Below, piece after piece: positions 8,157 to 16,940 of a stretch of DNA of 64,000 bases. The notes under the pieces were generated by a model. It had not been told where the DNA came from, did no database searches, and saw nothing but the letters and a program-made list of their open reading frames with translations. The number at the start of each line of letters is the position of its first letter. Position 1 is the stretch's first letter. This DNA comes from an uncultured bacterium (GTDB lineage: Bacteria > Elusimicrobiota > Elusimicrobia > Elusimicrobiales > Elusimicrobiaceae). A program made the translations under genes and the position numbers. The stretch is from NCBI GenBank assembly GCA_949291365.1, contig CASEVJ010000010.1, positions 51,383-115,382 of the forward strand. The letters run 5' to 3'.

Positions 8157-10010
8157 ATGAAAGTATTGCCCACCGTTAAAACCCCCGCTGATTTACGCAA
8201 CATTAAGCGCGAGCTGTTGCCGCAGCTATGCCAGGAAATCCGGGAAGAAATTATCAAAACTACCAGCAAAAACGGCGGCCATTTGGGCTCCAGTTTAGGC
8301 GCAGTAGAAATTATTACCGCTCTGCATTATGTATTTGATACTCCCAAGGATAAACTGGTATTTGATACCGGTCACCAGGCCTATGCGCATAAGTTGCTTA
8401 CCGGGCGGCAAAGCAAATTCCACACCATTCGCACCAAAGGGGGATTGAGTGGGTTTCCCAAACGCAGCGAAAGCAAATATGACGAATTTGGCGTGGGACA
8501 CGCCAGCACGGCCTTATCGGCGGCGCTAGGCATGGCGATTGCACGCGATCAGAAAAACTCCGACGCCAAAGTCATCGCCTTGGTGGCAGACGGCGCCCTA
8601 ACGGGCGGCATGGCTTATGAAGCCATGCAAAATGCCGGCCTGCTGGCTACCGATATGCTGGTCATCTTAAATGACAACCAGATGTTCATTTCTAAACGTG
8701 TCGGCGCATTGGGTCAGTTTTTAACTAAACTGTTAACCAGAAAATACGTACAGCTGGCGGAAGAAAAGGCGGCCAATTTTTTAAAACGTTTTGACGAGGT
8801 CGGCAATAATGCCGCCAAACTGGCTAAAAAGGCACGTTCCATTTTATTTCCTGGCACGATTTTTGAAGAAATGGGCTTCCGCTATTTCGGCCCCGTAAAC
8901 GGCAACGACATAAACGCCATGGTGGACGTGCTGGAAAACGTCAAAAAAGTAAAAGGCCCCGTTTTGTTGCATGTAGTGACCAAAAAAGGCAAGGGCTATG
9001 CCCCCGCCGAAGAGAAACCGACTAAATTCCACGGTATTGGCATGTTTGACGCAGACACCGGCGACACGATTGGCAAAAGCAACTGCATTACCTTTACCAA
9101 AGCTTTTTCAGATGCATTGGTCAAGCTGGCCAAAGCCGACAAAAAAATTAACGCCATCACCGCCGCCATGCCTGAAGGTACCGGGCTGGACGAATTCCGC
9201 CACACGTTCCCTCAGCGCTTTTTTGACGTGGGCATTGCCGAAGAGCACGCCGCTACGTTTGCCGCCGGGATGGCTGCAGAAGGGTTAAAACCAGTTGTCG
9301 CAGTCTATTCTTCTTTTGCTCAACGCTGTTACGACCAAATTGTGCATGACATTGCCCTGCAAAACCTGCCGGTGGTGTTTGCCTTGGACAGAGCCGGGCT
9401 GGTGGGAGAAGACGGCCCCACCCATCACGGCGCTTTTGATTTAAGTTTTCTGCGCAGTACGCCCAACCTGATTATCGCCGCACCGGCTGATGAAAACGAA
9501 TTGGGCCACCTGCTTAAAACCGCGCTGGAAAGCAACAAACCCTTTGTACTGCGCTATCCCCGCGGAGCCGGGTTTAATGTAGAGGTAGACAAAGAACTTA
9601 AAACATTCCCTATTGGCAAAGGCGTATGGCTAAAAAAAGGAAAAGATGTAACTATAATAGCCATCGGCAACCGCGTTCACCCGGCCTTGGAAGCGGCCGA
9701 AATATTAAAAGAAAAAGGCATTAATGCCGCTGTGATTAATGCGCGTTTTGTTAAGCCGCTGGATACGGAAATACTGGCCCAGGCCCTTAAAAATTCCCCG
9801 GCTGTTGTGACCGTGGAAGACAATGCCCTGTGCGGCGGCTTTGGGTCGGCCGTGGCGGAGTATCTGACCAGTCAGGACAAACCCTTCCGCCTGCTGCGTT
9901 TAGGGTTGCCCGATGAATTTGTGGAACATGGAAAGTCCGCCCAGCTTTACGAACAGCTGGGGCTGACAGCCCAAAAAATCGCAGAACAAATCCTGCAGTG
10001 GAGCAAATAA
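8157..10010 (+). CDS. dxs: 1-deoxy-D-xylulose-5-phosphate synthase
   Basis: The first enzyme of the MEP isoprenoid pathway, joining pyruvate and glyceraldehyde 3-phosphate in a thiamine-diphosphate-dependent reaction. The 617 residues show GGHLGSSLG, the cofactor segment ADGALTGGM (the first Gly of GDG is Ala), GIAEEHA with the catalytic Glu, and DRAGLVGEDGPTHHG. Length is typical. AAGGAG precedes the ATG. It is the second gene of the operon with the prenyl synthase and the LOG protein. ispE, a later step of the same pathway, lies near 59 kb. Confidence 0.95.
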   Translation: MKVLPTVKTPADLRNIKRELLPQLCQEIREEIIKTTSKNGGHLGSSLGAVEIITALHYVFDTPKDKLVFDTGHQAYAHKLLTGRQSKFHTIRTKGGLSGFPKRSESKYDEFGVGHASTALSAALGMAIARDQKNSDAKVIALVADGALTGGMAYEAMQNAGLLATDMLVILNDNQMFISKRVGALGQFLTKLLTRKYVQLAEEKAANFLKRFDEVGNNAAKLAKKARSILFPGTIFEEMGFRYFGPVNGNDINAMVDVLENVKKVKGPVLLHVVTKKGKGYAPAEEKPTKFHGIGMFDADTGDTIGKSNCITFTKAFSDALVKLAKADKKINAITAAMPEGTGLDEFRHTFPQRFFDVGIAEEHAATFAAGMAAEGLKPVVAVYSSFAQRCYDQIVHDIALQNLPVVFALDRAGLVGEDGPTHHGAFDLSFLRSTPNLIIAAPADENELGHLLKTALESNKPFVLRYPRGAGFNVEVDKELKTFPIGKGVWLKKGKDVTIIAIGNRVHPALEAAEILKEKGINAAVINARFVKPLDTEILAQALKNSPAVVTVEDNALCGGFGSAVAEYLTSQDKPFRLLRLGLPDEFVEHGKSAQLYEQLGLTAQKIAEQILQWSK

Positions 10011-10013
10011 CCC

Positions 10014-10844
10014 ATGAAAAAGAACACGAAAAAAGAAGCTACAGCCAGCATTGAACATGAGGACTCTTATATCCGGGCCTATGAAGATATTGAATTGTTA
10101 AACAAGCCCGTCATGCGTCCGGTACGCATTGAGCTGGAGGTCATGAAACCGGAGCTGTATTTGCAAGCCCTTAATATTACGCAAAGCATTGTTTGCTTTG
10201 GCTCGGCGCGCGTAAAACCGCAAAAGGAAGCCAAAGCCGCCGTAGAAGCCGCCCAAAAAGCTTTGGCCCAAAAACCTAAAAGCAAAGCCCTGCAGGAACG
10301 ACTTAGCGAAGCCCAAGGGTTGCTCTCCCTTTCCAAATATTATGAAGTGGGACGGGAATTTGCCAAGCTGGTCGTTAAAAAAGGCAAAAACCGCTTTGCC
10401 GTAGTTACCGGCGGCGGCCCGGGGCTGATGGAAGCGGCCAACCGCGGCGCCTTTGAAAACGGCGGCAAAAGCGTGGGCTTTAACATCACCCTGCCGCATG
10501 AACAGCACCCTAATCCGTATATCACCAAAAATCTGGCGTTCTTATTCCATTATTTTGCCATACGCAAGCTGCATTTGGTCATGCGCTCGCGTGCGTTTGT
10601 GGTATTTCCGGGCGGGTTTGGCACCTTTGACGAACTGTTTGAAATTTTGACGTTGGTCAAAACCGGCAAAAAAGAGGAAATCCCCATCATTTTAATCGGC
10701 AAGGAATTTTGGAACTCCGTTGTTAATTTCAAGGCGCTGGCTTCTTACGGCGTCATTGACAATGACGAAGCCCGCACCTGCTATATTGTAGATACGGCAC
10801 AGGAAGCGTGGGATATTATTGCCAAGTTCTATAAGATTAAATAG
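10014..10844 (+). CDS. LOG family (TIGR00730-type) nucleotide phosphoribohydrolase-like protein
   Basis: A 276-residue Rossmann-fold protein with the LOG signatures GGGPGLMEAA and PGGFGTFDE. Characterised relatives split a nucleoside monophosphate into base and ribose 5-phosphate (cytokinin-activating enzyme, PpnN). Relative to the shortest LOG proteins it carries about 90 extra N-terminal residues, including an Ala/Lys/Gln-rich helical stretch at about 65-105. Its ATG is 4 bases after the dxs stop and a terminator follows. The operon link to isoprenoid genes recalls cytokinin-type chemistry, but that is inference; nucleotide salvage is equally possible. Confidence 0.85.
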   Translation: MKKNTKKEATASIEHEDSYIRAYEDIELLNKPVMRPVRIELEVMKPELYLQALNITQSIVCFGSARVKPQKEAKAAVEAAQKALAQKPKSKALQERLSEAQGLLSLSKYYEVGREFAKLVVKKGKNRFAVVTGGGPGLMEAANRGAFENGGKSVGFNITLPHEQHPNPYITKNLAFLFHYFAIRKLHLVMRSRAFVVFPGGFGTFDELFEILTLVKTGKKEEIPIILIGKEFWNSVVNFKALASYGVIDNDEARTCYIVDTAQEAWDIIAKFYKIK

Positions 10845-10863
10845 ACAGAACACAAACTATTAA

Positions 10864-10888
10864 CCCCCGGCCCAGCCGGGGGTTTTTA
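10864..10888 (+). terminator. Terminator of the isoprenoid/LOG operon
   Basis: CCCCCGGC/GCCGGGGG with a three-base loop and a T run, 20 bases after the LOG stop codon. Confidence 0.9.
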
Positions 10889-11114
10889 TATGCACTAAAA
10901 CTCCTCTAGCGGCAATCAGGATTTTATTTTTAACTCCGCACACACTGTGTTTAATTTTAGCACGCTGTTTGATTTCAACACGCTGCAAAAATATTTATCA
11001 GGACGTTTCTTTTGGGGAGAGGTTTCCCATATCATTCCCCGGGCGCACGCCCGAAATTGGCAGGAGAGTTATTATACATATTCTCCAGCCAGTACAGAGC
11101 CATTTATGCACAAC

Positions 11115-11144
11115 AAAAGCCCCGGGCACTGGCCCGGGGCTTTT
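11115..11144 (-). terminator. Terminator downstream of the receiver gene
   Basis: AAAAGCCCCGGGC/GCCCGGGGCTTTT inverted repeat 18 bases past the stop of the leftward receiver-domain gene. The bases between here and 10889 hold no recognisable gene. Confidence 0.85.
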
Positions 11145-11161
11145 GAAAAAACAGATACGAA

Positions 11162-11521
11162 CTATAATCCCACTTGTTTTACAGCGTTGAGCAAATCATC
11201 GGTATCAAAGGGCTTATACAAAATACCGTCCGCCCCCAGACGTTTGGCTTCCTCGGCAATGGTTTCCTGTTTCAGCCCGGTTACCATCAGCACTTTAAGC
11301 TGGGGATATTGTTTCTTGACGCGGGCCAGCATATCCAGTCCGTTCTCCGTTGGGAAAAACACGTCCAGCAAAATCAAAGAAGGCGTAATTTTTTCCAATT
11401 TTTCAAAAAGCTCTTTAGAGCTGCCCGCTTCCAGCACAATCTCAAACCCTGACGATTCCAACACATTTTTTATGGCAGAGCGCAAAATAACCGAATCGTC
11501 CACCAATGCAATTTTTAACAT
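11162..11521 (-). CDS. Stand-alone response regulator receiver protein (CheY-like)
   Basis: The 119 residues are one receiver domain without an output domain. The acidic pocket Asp8/Asp9, phospho-acceptor Asp53 in ILLDVFF, Thr81 and Lys103 in YKPF are all present, so phosphorylation should work. It lies eight bases downstream of the phosphoglucomutase gene and shares its direction, so the two are probably co-transcribed. No histidine kinase is nearby. Single-domain receivers act by binding partner proteins (motility, phosphorelay), and the partner is unknown here. Confidence 0.88.
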   Translation of the reverse strand: MLKIALVDDSVILRSAIKNVLESSGFEIVLEAGSSKELFEKLEKITPSLILLDVFFPTENGLDMLARVKKQYPQLKVLMVTGLKQETIAEEAKRLGADGILYKPFDTDDLLNAVKQVGL

Positions 11522-11529
11522 AATCTCCC

Positions 11530-12939
11530 CTACTTAATATATTGTACGACCAACTTCTCGCCAAAATCCAACAACAGCTGTGTATCTTTCTTTGTGGCTG
11601 TTTCCGCATATATCCGCACCAACGGCTCCGTGCCGGAGGGGCGCATTAACAGCCATTCGTCATTCTCAAAATAAATTTTCAATCCGTCCGCCGCAGACAC
11701 ATCAGCCACTTTGAACGCGCTTATTTTTTTAGGCAGTTTTTTGCGTAGTTTCTCCACAAAAGAGGCCTTGTCTATCGGCTTGGCGGCAGGCAAATCCCGG
11801 CGTAAATACACCGAAGCACCGTATTCTTTGCACACTTCATCGCATAGTTCCGAAATTTTCTTTTTTGTCACGGCCATAATTTCCAAACAGGCCAACGCCA
11901 CCGCCAGTCCGTCACGGTCTGTCGGTCCGCCTTTCCAGGCATAGCCGCCGGCTTCTTCCACGCCAAAAGCCACTTCTTCCAAAGCCATACGTTCGGCTAC
12001 ATTTTTAAAACCGACCGGCACTTCTTCATACGCCAATCCCTGCTTGCGCGCAATACGTTTGGGCAAATAGCCCATGGACAGGGTCTGCACTACTTTTCCT
12101 TGTAGTTTTTTGGTCTTGACCAAATGGTTCAGCAAAATTCCCGCCAGCAAGCAAGGCGTGACATAGTTGCCTTTCTCATCCACCAAGCCAAAGCGGTCTC
12201 CGTCTCCGTCAAAGGCAAATCCCGCCAGGGCCTTTTTTGCCAATACGGTCTTTTTCAGTTCCGTCAGATTTTTCAAAGACGGGTCTGGCTGCAGCCCGCG
12301 GAAGGTGGGGTCATGCTCTTCATGCAACGCCACTATTTTGGCAGAGGGAAGCAGTTTTTTCAGCCAGCCGGATGTTACCCCATACATATAATCAGCCACA
12401 ATTGTCCCCTTCAGCGCGGCGATTTTTTTCAGATTGACCGTCCCAGCTAATGATTTCTGGTACAAATCGGTCAGGTTTTTCTGTTCGGCTTTTTGCCCGT
12501 ATAAGAAGAGCACCGGGTTAGCGTCTATAAGCTGCTCAATTTCCCGCGTTTCGCGCGACGGAGCCGAACAGCCCGCCCATTTTACTTTAACCCCGTTATA
12601 CTGGGCCGGATTATGGCTGGCGGTTACCATAATGCCCAGCCAAAATTTGCGCAGTGTCAGCGCGCTGACCATCGGGGTAGGTACAGGCCGGTCAGACAAA
12701 GTGACGTCTATTTTATTGGAACGCAGAATACTGGCAATATCGGCGGCAAACAAATCGGACATAAAACGGCGGTCATACCCCACAAACACTTTAGCCATTT
12801 TGCCGTCCTCGTCCGAAGGGGCGTTTTCATTGATATAATCCGCCAGTGCCTGTGCAATGCGGCGCACGTTTTCATAGGTAAAATCCCAAGCGATGACGCC
12901 TCTCCACCCGTCTGTGCCAAACTTAATATCTGCGGCCAT
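11530..12939 (-). CDS. Phosphoglucomutase/phosphomannomutase family enzyme
   Basis: An alpha-D-phosphohexomutase interconverting hexose 1- and 6-phosphates for glycolysis and envelope sugar nucleotides. The start at 12939 gives MAADIKFGTDGWRG behind GGAGGG; an upstream in-frame extension is non-coding. The 469 residues contain the active-site Ser loop TASHNP, the metal loop DGDGDR and the phosphate-binding PSGTEPLVR near the C-terminus, in family order. A receiver gene follows at once. Substrate preference (glucose, mannose or glucosamine phosphate) cannot be fixed from sequence; GlmM is less likely because the Ser loop is not of its usual form. Confidence 0.9.
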   Translation of the reverse strand: MAADIKFGTDGWRGVIAWDFTYENVRRIAQALADYINENAPSDEDGKMAKVFVGYDRRFMSDLFAADIASILRSNKIDVTLSDRPVPTPMVSALTLRKFWLGIMVTASHNPAQYNGVKVKWAGCSAPSRETREIEQLIDANPVLFLYGQKAEQKNLTDLYQKSLAGTVNLKKIAALKGTIVADYMYGVTSGWLKKLLPSAKIVALHEEHDPTFRGLQPDPSLKNLTELKKTVLAKKALAGFAFDGDGDRFGLVDEKGNYVTPCLLAGILLNHLVKTKKLQGKVVQTLSMGYLPKRIARKQGLAYEEVPVGFKNVAERMALEEVAFGVEEAGGYAWKGGPTDRDGLAVALACLEIMAVTKKKISELCDEVCKEYGASVYLRRDLPAAKPIDKASFVEKLRKKLPKKISAFKVADVSAADGLKIYFENDEWLLMRPSGTEPLVRIYAETATKKDTQLLLDFGEKLVVQYIK

Positions 12940-13057
12940 AAAAGCCCTCCGTAAAAATAAAATCTGTACGCAATTTCCGCCGCCACGCGCCGCAAAAGCG
13001 GCTGTGTGCATGGGCTCGTGTATGCCCCCTGCGCAAACCTGCGCGGGAAATAAAAAG

Positions 13058-13400
13058 TGGAGGTGGGGGGATTCGCACCCCCGTCCGAACATCCTAACAG
13101 TTCAGGCCCTACAGGTTTAGCCGCGCTTGGTTAATCATACGGTAAGCGCACGGCGGCACCCGTATAATTTGTTCCGTTGGTCTTACGCACAGCAAGACGA
13201 AACGCGCCCGCTGCACGGCATTTCACATAATGACTGCCCTGCCCCCGCGTGTGAAAAGCACAGAGACGGCAGTGGACTAAGCGTTAGCCCAAGCGACTTG
13301 ATTGTCGTTAGTTATTTTTGCAGCCCTATTTGAATTGGCCTGGCCAACCAATACCTGCTCCCGAGCCGTAACAGATACCCGTCGAATCTATTACACCCCC
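13058..13400 (-). ncRNA. ssrA: tmRNA
   Basis: Transfer-messenger RNA that frees stalled ribosomes. The 5' end GGGGGTGTAATAGATTCGAC (13400 downward) pairs with the 3' acceptor strand CACCTCC. The T arm reads GGGGGTGCGAATCCCCC and is followed by discriminator A; CCA is not encoded. The internal frame from GCA at about 13320 reads AKITNDNQVAWANA then TAG. The length of 343 nt is typical of one-piece tmRNA. The tag ends in WANA rather than the common LAA. The boundaries come from acceptor pairing. Confidence 0.93.
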
Positions 13401-13514
13401 GTAAATACGGAAATTGTCAAAGAATCTTCCGGCCCTGCCGGAAAAGGGTATTATATTGTATCATTTTCTTATAGCAATTTTACGCCTGCGGCACAATACG
13501 CCGCCTTACACAAT

Positions 13515-13928
13515 ATGTATGTAACCACAAAACCAACTATTTATCTGATTGACGGGCTGAATTTAGTGCGCAGCTTTTTGTGGCAGTTTGCCCGCACGGA
13601 AGAAGAAGTAACAGCGGAATTTTTGGATTTTTTGGAGCAGGTCTCCCTAGATGAAAAATACGCCATGCACGAATACCGCGTCGTGTTTGACGGCACCTAC
13701 CGCTCCGTCGGCCCGCTGTATCGCGCGGGGGTGCATATCGTCTTTTCCGAAGACAGCACCGCTGACGACTATATTTTCCAGGAAGCCGATTTTTTCAGCC
13801 AAAGCGGCCGGCGCGTTATTGCCGTCACTTCCGACAGGGATTTGCAGGGCCGCCTAAAATCTATCGGCGTTAAAACTTTGTTCTGCCAAAAATTTTACCG
13901 CAGTTTAACTCTCTCCAGCCGCGACTAA
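13515..13928 (+). CDS. NYN/PIN-like nuclease domain protein (YacP-like)
   Basis: The family is predicted to cleave RNA; in other bacteria YacP/Rae1 acts on ribosome-bound mRNA. From the ATG at 13515 the product is 137 residues with YLIDGLNLVR, VVFDG, DSTADDYI and TSDRDLQGR, which together supply the acidic metal-binding residues of NYN domains. The frame stays open upstream into the divergently oriented tmRNA gene, but that part has no domain and is rejected. No clear ribosome binding site precedes 13515, so the start is uncertain. Its position next to ssrA hints at a ribosome-rescue or RNA-decay role, by inference only. Confidence 0.75.
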   Translation: MYVTTKPTIYLIDGLNLVRSFLWQFARTEEEVTAEFLDFLEQVSLDEKYAMHEYRVVFDGTYRSVGPLYRAGVHIVFSEDSTADDYIFQEADFFSQSGRRVIAVTSDRDLQGRLKSIGVKTLFCQKFYRSLTLSSRD

Positions 13929-13969
13929 AAGAAACGGCAAGCGTTTTGCCCATACGGGAAACCCCGCCC

Positions 13970-14001
13970 GGCCAAAAACGATACTCCTCTGGAGTTTGGC
14001 C
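13970..14001 (+). terminator. Possible terminator hairpin after the NYN gene
   Basis: GGCCAAA/TTTGGCC encloses a second stem ACTCC/GGAGT. The T run after it is weak (CTTATT), so termination is uncertain. Confidence 0.45.
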
Positions 14002-14006
14002 TTATT

Positions 14007-14109
14007 CCCCCCTGCACGGAAAAGCCGCCCCATAGGAAGCGTCAACAGGCGGGATTGAGCGCTCTTTTCCCGCTGTCTCTGTCAACCCGTGCGGGAAACG
14101 TCTTTTTTT
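14007..14109 (+). other. Structured element followed by T7, before tRNA-Leu
   Basis: CCCTGCACGG near 14010 can pair with CCGTGCGGG at 14087-14095 with one bulged base. Between them ACAGGCGGGA can pair with TCCCGCTGT, and the hexamer GTCAAC occurs twice. A run of seven T follows at about 14103. It could be a small RNA or the remnant of one; it matches neither SRP RNA nor RNase P motifs as far as I can see. Confidence 0.35.
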
Positions 14110-14125
14110 GTTAAAATAAAGAAAA

Positions 14126-14208
14126 GGGCTGGTGGCGGAATGGTAGACGCGACAGACTTAAAATCTGTTGGTCGCAAGACCGTGGGGGTTCGAGTCCCCC
14201 CCTGCCCA
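14126..14208 (+). tRNA. tRNA-Leu (anticodon TAA)
   Basis: An 83-nt class II tRNA with anticodon loop CTTAAAA between ACAGA/TCTGT, a long variable arm (GGTCGCAAGACC) and a T arm GGGGGTTCGAGTCCCCC. Acceptor GGGCTGG pairs with CCTGCCC with one T-T mismatch. CCA is not encoded. A TAAAAT box lies about 10 bases upstream. Confidence 0.93.
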
Positions 14209-14250
14209 TTTCATAAAGACCGGTAATAAAACACCGGCACAAGGGGTTTT

Positions 14251-14919
14251 ATGTTAGAGGATTTGCAGCGGACGCTGACCAAATGTTTTGGCTGGGTTTT
14301 TACCGTGTTGCCCATTGGGCTGCGGTTCTTTTCCATCGCATTATTGATTGCGGTGTTTTTCCTGCTTTTCGGTTTTCGCACGTTGGGAGCGCTGTTCTTG
14401 GTGGTGGCTTGTTTCTGTGCATTCTTTTTCCGCAATCCCAGAAGGGACGTGGCTTTTGCTGACGATGAAATCGCCTGTCCGGCAGACGGCACGGTATTAA
14501 GCATTCAAACAGAAGACGACCCCAACTCCGTAGTTGTGCGCATTTTCCTCTCTATTTTTGACGTGCACATCCAGCGCTCTACCGTAAATGGGGTCGTGGG
14601 TGAAATTTTCTACCACAAAGGGGAATTTCTCTTTGCCAACAACCCAGACGCCGCAGCCAGAAACGAACGCAATTTAATCCAAATTTACCGTCCCAACAGC
14701 GACCGCTTCGCCCACGTGGAGCAAATTACCGGCGCGATTGCGCGGCGCATTGAATGCTGGGTCAAACCGGGCCAAGAGCTCAAAGCCGGTCAGTTAATCG
14801 GTTTAGTCCGTTTTGGCAGCCAGGTGGCCGTGTATTTGCCCAAAAACGCGGTGCGCGTCATGGTCAAAGAAGGCCAAAAAGTACAGGGCGGCAATACCGT
14901 GCTGGCTTTGTGGAAATAA
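14251..14919 (+). CDS. psd: Phosphatidylserine decarboxylase (short proenzyme type)
   Basis: Converts phosphatidylserine to phosphatidylethanolamine at the membrane. Of 222 residues, two hydrophobic N-terminal segments (about 15-60) anchor the protein. The C-terminal RFGSQVAVYLP contains the GS site (Ser190) where the chain self-cleaves and forms the pyruvoyl cofactor. The short length and this motif match the archaeal-type/Psd-B proenzyme rather than the longer enterobacterial one. pssA, the preceding step, follows after a hairpin, so both genes form a lipid-head-group pair. Confidence 0.92.
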   Translation: MLEDLQRTLTKCFGWVFTVLPIGLRFFSIALLIAVFFLLFGFRTLGALFLVVACFCAFFFRNPRRDVAFADDEIACPADGTVLSIQTEDDPNSVVVRIFLSIFDVHIQRSTVNGVVGEIFYHKGEFLFANNPDAAARNERNLIQIYRPNSDRFAHVEQITGAIARRIECWVKPGQELKAGQLIGLVRFGSQVAVYLPKNAVRVMVKEGQKVQGGNTVLALWK

Positions 14920-14930
14920 GTACCTTTACC

Positions 14931-14957
14931 AACGGCGCTCATAGCGCCGTTTTTTTA
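14931..14957 (+). terminator. Hairpin terminator between psd and pssA
   Basis: ACGGCGCT/AGCGCCGT stem followed by seven T, 12 bases after the psd stop. It may reduce rather than abolish read-through, as pssA begins 16 bases later. Confidence 0.8.
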
Positions 14958-14972
14958 TTTTAGGACGAGAAT

Positions 14973-15767
14973 ATGAACGAAGAAAACAGTCATCCTACAA
15001 ACGTAGAAAAATTAAAAAGAACCGGCGCGGCGGCGGCCCCGTCACTTTTTACGCTGGGTAATTTAGCGTGTGGATTTTTCTCTATTCTGGCAGCCAGCCA
15101 CGGCAACTTTGGCAAAGCTGGTTGGCTGATTTTGATTGCCGCCGTATTTGACTTATTTGACGGACGCGTAGCCCGCATGCTGGGTACGGAAAGCAACTTT
15201 GGTATAGAGATGGATTCGCTGGCAGATGCGGTTTCTTTCTGCACGGCACCGGCGCTTTTGATGTACTTTATGGTACTGCAGCAGTATCCGCTGTGGGGGG
15301 CACCGATTGCCTGCGTGTATGCCTGCTTTGGCGTGCTGCGCCTGGCCAAATTTAACGCCATGGCCTATGCGGGAGCAGGGTCTAAAAAATATTTCTCTGG
15401 GCTGCCTGTACCGGCCCCGGCGGCTATTTTGGCCTCGTTTGCCATTTCCTACAGTATTATGGAAAGCAATATGGGCGGGCATAATTTGCGCATTATGCAG
15501 ATGTATCTGCCCCACCTGTACAATTTTGTCGCTATTGCCATGATTGGCATGGCGCTTTTGATGGTGTCTACGGTGCCGTATGCGGCGTTTAAAGCCAAAC
15601 GGGAAAAGAAAATGAGCGTTTGGTTTATGTTGCTGCTGGTGGTGCTGGTGGTGCTTTTGGTGCGATACCCGCAGGACGTTATTTTTATCGTGATGTCGGC
15701 CTATGTGCTTTTTGGGCTGCTAGCGGTTTTGTACCGGGCGTTCAAAGGCATTAAAGTAGAGAAATAA
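14973..15767 (+). CDS. pssA: CDP-diacylglycerol--serine O-phosphatidyltransferase
   Basis: An integral membrane enzyme making phosphatidylserine from CDP-diacylglycerol and serine. The CDP-alcohol phosphotransferase signature DGx2ARx8Gx3Dx3D is complete (Asp63-Gly64, Ala67-Arg68, Gly77, Asp81, Asp85). Several hydrophobic helices follow in the 264 residues, the length expected for the Gram-positive-type PssA. AGGACGAG precedes the ATG. It supplies the substrate of the psd product encoded just upstream. Confidence 0.92.
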   Translation: MNEENSHPTNVEKLKRTGAAAAPSLFTLGNLACGFFSILAASHGNFGKAGWLILIAAVFDLFDGRVARMLGTESNFGIEMDSLADAVSFCTAPALLMYFMVLQQYPLWGAPIACVYACFGVLRLAKFNAMAYAGAGSKKYFSGLPVPAPAAILASFAISYSIMESNMGGHNLRIMQMYLPHLYNFVAIAMIGMALLMVSTVPYAAFKAKREKKMSVWFMLLLVVLVVLLVRYPQDVIFIVMSAYVLFGLLAVLYRAFKGIKVEK

Positions 15768-15784
15768 ACCACTTTTCAGCCGCA

Positions 15785-15812
15785 AGCCCCGCTATTTTGG
15801 CGGGGCTTTTTT
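15785..15812 (+). terminator. Terminator of pssA
   Basis: AGCCCCGC/GCGGGGCT stem with a seven-base loop and a T run, 17 bases after the pssA stop. Confidence 0.88.
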
Positions 15813-15929
15813 GTATCCGTCTTTACGCAGCAGGCCCCACCTGTTCCGTTTTGCACTTTTGAAATAAAAATCATATTTTTATGTGTTTTTCACTCGGGGA
15901 AATGCTACAATAACAAAAAGGATACACGC

Positions 15930-16571
15930 ATGAAAACCCCGCTACAGGATTTTGACAAACAAAAAGCCCTGCAACTGGAAACTGCCTTGCTCTTTGGCGT
16001 AGACGAAGCAGGGCGCGGGCCGCTGGCCGGCCCGGTGGTGGCGAGTGCGTGTTATATTGATTCCAACCTCTATTCCTACTTTGAAGACGTCAATGACAGC
16101 AAAAAACTGACCCACAAAAAACGGGAAGAAATTTTTGAACGCATTAATAAAATAGGCGTTTTATACGGCGTGGGTTTTGCTTCCGCCGCGGAAATAGACC
16201 GCTACAATATCCTGCAGGCCACTTTTTTGGCCATGCGCCGCGCCTGCCAAAAATTTTACACAATCCCCGGTGCGGTGGCCCTGGTGGACGGCCCGCATAC
16301 AATTGCCAAATTTCCGCTGCGTCAGTATGCTGTTATAGACGGTGATGCCAAATCACTCAATATAGCCGCCGCCAGTATTATTGCCAAAGTATTTCGTGAC
16401 CGGTATATGGACATTTTGGATAAGCTATATCCCGGCTATGGCTTTGCCGGGCACAAAGGATACGGCACTCCCAAGCACCTCGCCGCCGTGGAAAAACTGG
16501 GCCCCTGCCCCCAGCACCGCAAAACCTTTGCCCCCATACGCCGATTTTTCAAACCTACCCTTTTCCCGTGA
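15930..16571 (+). CDS. rnhB: Ribonuclease HII
   Basis: Cleaves RNA in RNA-DNA hybrids and removes single ribonucleotides from DNA. Of 213 residues, the first catalytic block GVDEAGRGPLAGPV (about 23-36), the DSKKL segment and DGDAKSLNIAAASIIAKVFRD with the later catalytic Asp are all present. The promoter has a TACAAT box about 20 bases upstream and an AAGGA site. Its last four bases overlap the GTG start of yraN, so translation is coupled. Confidence 0.94.
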   Translation: MKTPLQDFDKQKALQLETALLFGVDEAGRGPLAGPVVASACYIDSNLYSYFEDVNDSKKLTHKKREEIFERINKIGVLYGVGFASAAEIDRYNILQATFLAMRRACQKFYTIPGAVALVDGPHTIAKFPLRQYAVIDGDAKSLNIAAASIIAKVFRDRYMDILDKLYPGYGFAGHKGYGTPKHLAAVEKLGPCPQHRKTFAPIRRFFKPTLFP

Positions 16572-16927
16572 ACACCTGCCAAAGCGGTGCGCTGGGCGAG
16601 GAAGCGGCCTGTAATTATTTAAAAAAACAAGGCATGACCATTCTAGCACGCAACTACCGCAAGCCCTGCGGGGAAATAGACATTGTGGCTTTAGAGGGCA
16701 AGACGCTGGTTTTTGCCGAGGTGAAAAAACGCGCCAGCGGCGCGTTTGGCGGGCCGCTGGCAGCGGTAACCGGGGCCAAACAGCGCAAAATCACGCTGGT
16801 GGCCGAATGCTACATCAAGGAAAACACGCCGAAATTTGATAGTATAAGATTTGATGTTGTATGTCTGCTGGCGGGAGAGATTACACATATACCCAATGCT
16901 TTTTCCCCCCGGCGGGGCACTTTATGA
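16568..16927 (+). CDS. yraN: YraN/UPF0102 family nuclease-like protein
   Basis: 119 residues starting with GTG in a GTGA overlap with the rnhB stop. The restriction-endonuclease-like core is visible as GEIDIVALEGKTLVFAEVKKR, supplying Glu-Asp-Glu-X-Lys-type residues. The gene next to rnhB is the common location of this family. The biological role is not established; a DNA-processing function is usually assumed. Confidence 0.88.
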   Translation: MNTCQSGALGEEAACNYLKKQGMTILARNYRKPCGEIDIVALEGKTLVFAEVKKRASGAFGGPLAAVTGAKQRKITLVAECYIKENTPKFDSIRFDVVCLLAGEITHIPNAFSPRRGTL

Positions 16928-16940
16928 TTACGGAGGCCGT

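Noticed and set aside
13302..13514. Upstream extension of the NYN-domain frame
   Set aside because: It runs antisense through the 5' end of tmRNA and carries no domain; the NYN domain begins at 13515.
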